Source: JBKPRX01 sp046734795 (GTDB lineage: Bacteria; Actinomycetota; Thermoleophilia; Gaiellales; Gaiellaceae). Taken from it: 17,074 bases of DNA. The notes under the pieces were generated by a model. It made no database searches. It was not told the origin of the DNA and was given only the letters and a program-made list of their open reading frames with translations. The stretch's first letter is position 1, and the number at the start of each line of letters is the position of its first letter. Where the stretch lies: positions 1 to 17,074 of the forward strand of contig JBKPRX010000152.1 in assembly GCA_046734795.1 (NCBI GenBank), written 5' to 3'. Positions 13,777 to 17,074 of this stretch are shown one piece after another. Both the position numbers and the translations under genes were made by a program.

Positions 13777-16323
13777 TCAGTCCTCTTCGGTGGGCTCGAC
13801 GCCGCCGCTTACCTGTGGCTCGTCGGGCGGAACGGTGATCTTCTCGGGCGTGACCTCGCCCGGGATGATCGTGATGTCGACCTCGCTGGCTGCGTCCGGA
13901 TCCTCGGCGACGCGGCGGCCGACGAGGATCGTCGAGCCGGTCTCGAGCTGGCGTCCGAGCACGAAGTCTGCGAGCGGGTCCTCGATGAACCGCTGGATCG
14001 CGCGGCGGAGCGGCCTCGCTCCCATCGCCGGGTCGTAGCCCTTCTCGACGAGCAGCTCCTTCGCCTCTTCAGTGAGCTCGATGACGACACCATGCTCGGC
14101 CATCTGTTCGCGCAGACGCTTCAGCATGAACTCGACGATCGTCATGATCTCTTCCTTCGAGAGCTTGTGGAAGACGATGATCTCGTCGATGCGGTTCAGG
14201 AGCTCCGGCCGGAACACCTTCTTCAGCTCGCCCATCACGCGCGACTTCATGTCGTCGTAGCTGAGACCGCTCTCGTCGCCGACCGAGAACCCCAGCGTCT
14301 GGTTCTTCGAGATCTGACCGGCGCCGATGTTCGACGTCATGATCACGATCGTGTTGCGAAAGTCGACGCGGCGACCCTGAGCGTCCGTGAGCTTCCCCTC
14401 CTCGAGGATCTGCAGGAGGATGTTGAACACGTCCGGGTGCGCCTTCTCGATCTCGTCGAGGAGCACGACCGAGTACGGCTTGCGGCGAACGGCCTCGGTG
14501 AGCTGGCCGCCCTCGTCGTAACCGATGTAGCCAGGCGGCGAGCCGACGAGACGCGAGACGGAGTGCTTCTCCATGTACTCGCTCATGTCGACTTGGATCA
14601 TCGCGTCCTCGTCGCCGAACAGGAACTCGGCGAGCGTCCGTGCAAGCTCGGTTTTGCCGACGCCTGACGGGCCGAGGAAGATGAACGAGCCGGTTGGTCG
14701 CTTCGGATCTTTGATGCCCGCGCGTGCGCGCCGGATCGACTTCGAGACGGCGACGATCGCCTCTTCCTGGCCGACGACGCGCTTATGGAGCTCCTCCTCC
14801 ATGCGGATGAGCTTCTGCGACTCGGCCTCGGTGAGCTTGAAGACGGGGATGCCCGTCCACATCGAGACGATGTCTGCGATCTCTTCCTCGCCGACCTCTG
14901 GCTGCTCTTCGAAGTTCTCCGAGTTGCGCCACTGCTCCTCGAGCTCGCGCTTCTTCTGCGTGAGCTTGCGCTCCTTGTCGCGGAGGCTCGCAGCCTTCTC
15001 GAACTCCTGCGACTCGATCGCGTTCTCCTTCTCCTTGCGGACGCGCTCGATCTCTTCCTCGAGCTCGCGGTAGCGCGGAGGCGCGCTCATCGACCGGATG
15101 CGCATGCGCGACGCGGCCTCGTCGATGAGGTCGATCGCCTTGTCGGGCAGATGACGGTCTTGGATGTAGCGGTCGGAGAGCTCAGCTGCCGCGTGCAACG
15201 CGTCATCCGTGATTTTGCAGCGGTGGTGCGCCTCGTAGCGGTCGCGCAAGCCACGCAGAATCTGCACGGTGTCGTCGACCGACGGCTCCTCGACGCGGAT
15301 CTGCTGGAAGCGCCGCTCGAGAGCTGCGTCTCGCTCGAGGTACTTTCGGTACTCGTCGAGGGTTGTCGCGCCGATCGTCTGCAGCTCTCCGCGCGCGAGC
15401 GCCGGCTTCAAGATCGAAGCAGCGTCGATCGCACCCTCCGCCGCACCGGCGCCGACGAGGTTATGCAGCTCGTCGATGAAGAGGATGATGTCGCCGCGCT
15501 GCATGATCTCCTTCATGACCTTCTTCAGGCGCTCCTCGAACTCGCCGCGGTACTTGGAACCGGCGACGAGCGCGGCCAGGTCGAGCGTGTAGATCTGCTT
15601 GCCCTTCAAGAGCTCGGGAACCTGGCCGGCGGCAATGCGCGCTGCGAGCCCCTCGACGACGGCGGTCTTGCCGACGCCCGGCTCGCCGATCAGCACCGGG
15701 TTGTTCTTCGTCCGCCGCGACAGGATCTGCATCACGCGCTCGATCTCCGTCTGGCGACCCACGACCGGGTCGAGCTTCCCCTCCGAGGACTGCTTCGTCA
15801 GGTTCCGGCCGAACTGGTCGAGGAGCTTCGAGCTCTTCGACTTCTCGCCCGCGCTGCCCGCGCCCGCGCCGGCGCCCTGACGGCGACCCGGCCCGGAGAG
15901 CATGCGGATGATCTCGTTCCGGATTTTGTCTGCGTCGGCGTCGAAGTCGAGCAGGATCCGTGCGGCGACACCTTCGTTCTCGCGAACGAGGCCGAGCAGG
16001 ATGTGCTCGGTGCCGATGTAGTTGTGGCCGAGAGAGAGCGCTTCGCGCAGCGCGAGCTCGAGCACCTTCTTCGCGCGCGGCGTGAACGGGATCTGACCCG
16101 TCGTGACCTCGTCGCCCTGACCGACGATTCGGGCAACCTGCGCCCGCACTTCCTCGACGGTGATGTCGAGCGACTCGAGGACGCGTGCGGCCAGACCTTC
16201 CTCCTCGCGGAGCAGCCCGAGCAGGATGTGCTCGGTCCCGATGTAGTTGTGCTTGAGCGCGCGCGCCTCGTCTTGTGCGAGGACAACGACTTGTCTAGCC
16301 CGTTCTGTGAAGCGTTCGAACAA
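13777..16323 (-). CDS. clpC: ATP-dependent Clp protease ATPase subunit ClpC
   Basis: A 848-residue Hsp100/AAA+ unfoldase that feeds proteins to ClpP. Two Clp-N repeats (about 1-140, each with HNYIGTEHILLGL) are followed by a Gly/Ala linker. The first ATPase domain has Walker A GEPGVGKT (213-220) and Walker B LFIDELHNL. A middle domain with a UVR-type helix (ENAIESQEFEKAASLRDKER) separates it from the second ATPase domain, with GPSGVGKTE near 550 and VVLLDEIEKAHPDV. The C-terminal domain ends in an acidic tail (EPTEED). The M domain marks it as ClpC, not ClpA or ClpB. I chose TTG 16323 because the protein then starts (M)FERFTERARQVV, as in other ClpC proteins, with AAAGGGGGTCGAGGG upstream. 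ATG 16353 and GTG 16380 in the same frame are alternatives. Confidence 0.96.
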   Translation of the reverse strand: MFERFTERARQVVVLAQDEARALKHNYIGTEHILLGLLREEEGLAARVLESLDITVEEVRAQVARIVGQGDEVTTGQIPFTPRAKKVLELALREALSLGHNYIGTEHILLGLVRENEGVAARILLDFDADADKIRNEIIRMLSGPGRRQGAGAGAGSAGEKSKSSKLLDQFGRNLTKQSSEGKLDPVVGRQTEIERVMQILSRRTKNNPVLIGEPGVGKTAVVEGLAARIAAGQVPELLKGKQIYTLDLAALVAGSKYRGEFEERLKKVMKEIMQRGDIILFIDELHNLVGAGAAEGAIDAASILKPALARGELQTIGATTLDEYRKYLERDAALERRFQQIRVEEPSVDDTVQILRGLRDRYEAHHRCKITDDALHAAAELSDRYIQDRHLPDKAIDLIDEAASRMRIRSMSAPPRYRELEEEIERVRKEKENAIESQEFEKAASLRDKERKLTQKKRELEEQWRNSENFEEQPEVGEEEIADIVSMWTGIPVFKLTEAESQKLIRMEEELHKRVVGQEEAIVAVSKSIRRARAGIKDPKRPTGSFIFLGPSGVGKTELARTLAEFLFGDEDAMIQVDMSEYMEKHSVSRLVGSPPGYIGYDEGGQLTEAVRRKPYSVVLLDEIEKAHPDVFNILLQILEEGKLTDAQGRRVDFRNTIVIMTSNIGAGQISKNQTLGFSVGDESGLSYDDMKSRVMGELKKVFRPELLNRIDEIIVFHKLSKEEIMTIVEFMLKRLREQMAEHGVVIELTEEAKELLVEKGYDPAMGARPLRRAIQRFIEDPLADFVLGRQLETGSTILVGRRVAEDPDAASEVDITIIPGEVTPEKITVPPDEPQVSGGVEPTEED

Positions 16324-16380
16324 CCGACCCTCGACCCCCTTTCCGCGACTCATCCCGAGGCGGCCGGTGCGGCCGCTCAC

Positions 16381-16403
16381 GGGTCGAAGGTACGCCCATC
16401 GTA
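16381..16403 (-). promoter_or_regulatory. clpC: Putative clpC promoter region
   Basis: On the minus strand there are two TANNNT hexamers, TACGAT (16403-16398) and TACCTT (16392-16387). The first would give a leader of about 68 bases to the TTG start. The second lies 6 bases before the in-frame GTG at 16380 and would make a leaderless mRNA from that start. CCGTCA further upstream is only a weak -35. No clear CtsR, HspR or ClgR site was recognised. Confidence 0.35.
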
Positions 16404-16479
16404 GCCCAGGCGTCTGCTTTGACGGAGGCCTGTGTGGGTCCGTTTACACGTTCTTTCCGAAGCGATTTGTCGCAGTTTC

Positions 16480-16498
16480 CGACGGCGTTGCCCCGTCG
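16480..16498 (-). terminator. Possible terminator of the right-edge gene
   Basis: CGACGG (16480-16485) and CCGTCG (16493-16498) form a 6-bp stem with a 7-base loop, about 24 bases after the stop of the right-edge gene on the minus strand. The following bases are GAAACTG, not a U-run, so this is a weak candidate. Confidence 0.25.
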
Positions 16499-16521
16499 AT
16501 CGGAGAGTTGGCGTAACGATC

Positions 16522-17074
16522 TCATTGCCGCACCAGAAGCTCGCCGAAGGTGTCTTCGATGAGCCAGTCGAAGTGGTTTGGAAGCTTGCCCTCAGGCTCG
16601 GCGTAGTCGCGCAGGTAGTAGAGGTAGGACCGCCATTCGTCGATTCGGTGCGGGTAAGCGGCCGCGTTCGCCTCGACGAGCTGCTCGAGCTCGGCGAGGC
16701 GCCACGCGCCGTTCTGTCGTGCATGTGCGACGGGCGCCGGTGCGATCGGCTGTTCGGGCGCAGGCGGCGGAGTCTGAGTAGGCGGGGCTTCGGGCACTGA
16801 GGGCGCTTCGGCCGCGGCGGGCGCTTCAGGGGCGGGTGGCGCAGCCTGCGTAGCCACCGGCGCTTCAGACGGGGACGGCGGCGCGGCCGGTTGTTCGGGC
16901 GCTTGCGCCTCGAGCGACTCCTCGCGCTCGACGAGCGTGCGCTCCGCATCCGACAGCTCGTGCTCGCGCTGCGCCAGCTCGGCCGCGCGCTCGGCGAGCT
17001 CGCGCTCCCGCGAGGCGAGAACCTCGGCGCGGTGATCGAGCTCGTGCTCGCGGGCCGACGTGTCTGTCGCCGGC
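16522..17074 (-). CDS. Coiled-coil, Pro/Ala-rich protein with a conserved-looking C-terminal module, partial
   Basis: The minus-strand frame is open from the right edge of the window to the TGA at 16524-16522; about 184 codons are visible and the N-terminus is missing. The visible part starts with a charged heptad-like coiled coil with repeated units such as REHELDHRAEVLASRERELA and AQREHELSDAERTLVERE. A Pro/Ala/Glu-rich linker of about 55 residues follows, then a C-terminal module with WRLAELEQLVEANAAAYPHR, DEWRSYLYYLRDYAEPEGKLP and FDWLIEDTFGELL. The linker suggests a flexible tether between an oligomerising rod and a small helical domain. The GTG at 16857 lies within the continuing frame and is not the start. 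I do not recognise the family and assign no function. Confidence 0.65.
   Translation of the reverse strand, partial: PATDTSAREHELDHRAEVLASRERELAERAAELAQREHELSDAERTLVEREESLEAQAPEQPAAPPSPSEAPVATQAAPPAPEAPAAAEAPSVPEAPPTQTPPPAPEQPIAPAPVAHARQNGAWRLAELEQLVEANAAAYPHRIDEWRSYLYYLRDYAEPEGKLPNHFDWLIEDTFGELLVRQ

Overview
The window reads as a chromosomal housekeeping segment of a high-GC actinobacterium. The gene set (clpC, radA, disA, carD, ispD, ispF, cysS, rlmB), the DisA-RadA-CarD trio and frequent GTG/TTG starts fit Actinomycetota. The protein sequences look most like the class Thermoleophilia (Gaiellales or Solirubrobacterales type). That placement is inference from memory of the families. No insertion sequence, prophage, CRISPR array, rRNA or tRNA is visible.

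Layout from right to left, which is the direction of most transcription (minus strand): a right-edge partial gene for a coiled-coil, Pro/Ala-rich protein; clpC with a hairpin after its stop; two very small membrane proteins; a ~280 bp intergenic stretch with several strong hairpins; an EamA-type transporter; radA and disA (overlapping); a ~160 bp gap holding a carD promoter; then carD, ispD, a PHP-type phosphatase, ispF and a GNAT-like acetyltransferase. The junctions from ispD to the GNAT gene are all 4-base stop/start overlaps. On the left, gltX, cysS and rlmB (cut by the window edge) also run leftward and overlap. Between the two minus-strand blocks lie mutY and a one-helix membrane protein on the plus strand. 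They meet tail to tail an HxlR-type regulator, which is divergent from a plus-strand DHA2-type MFS exporter and a coupled hotdog thioesterase.

How the genes work together: clpC, radA, disA and carD cover proteolysis, recombination, c-di-AMP synthesis tied to DNA integrity, and rRNA-promoter control. ispD and ispF are two steps of the MEP isoprenoid pathway. gltX, cysS and rlmB serve translation. The HxlR/MFS/thioesterase trio looks like a small self-regulated efflux module with a clear palindromic operator.

The most interesting points are regulatory and architectural, not a new gene system. Several transcription-unit heads (mutY, gltX, hxlR-like, the 137-aa membrane protein, radA) have a TANNNT -10 element 6-8 bases before the start codon, pointing to leaderless mRNAs. 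The gltX/mutY pair has overlapping divergent -10 elements. A perfect hairpin inside gltX sequesters the cysS ribosome binding site. GltX is unusually compact. Two tandem hairpins upstream of the EamA transporter have different stems but identical 9-base loops.
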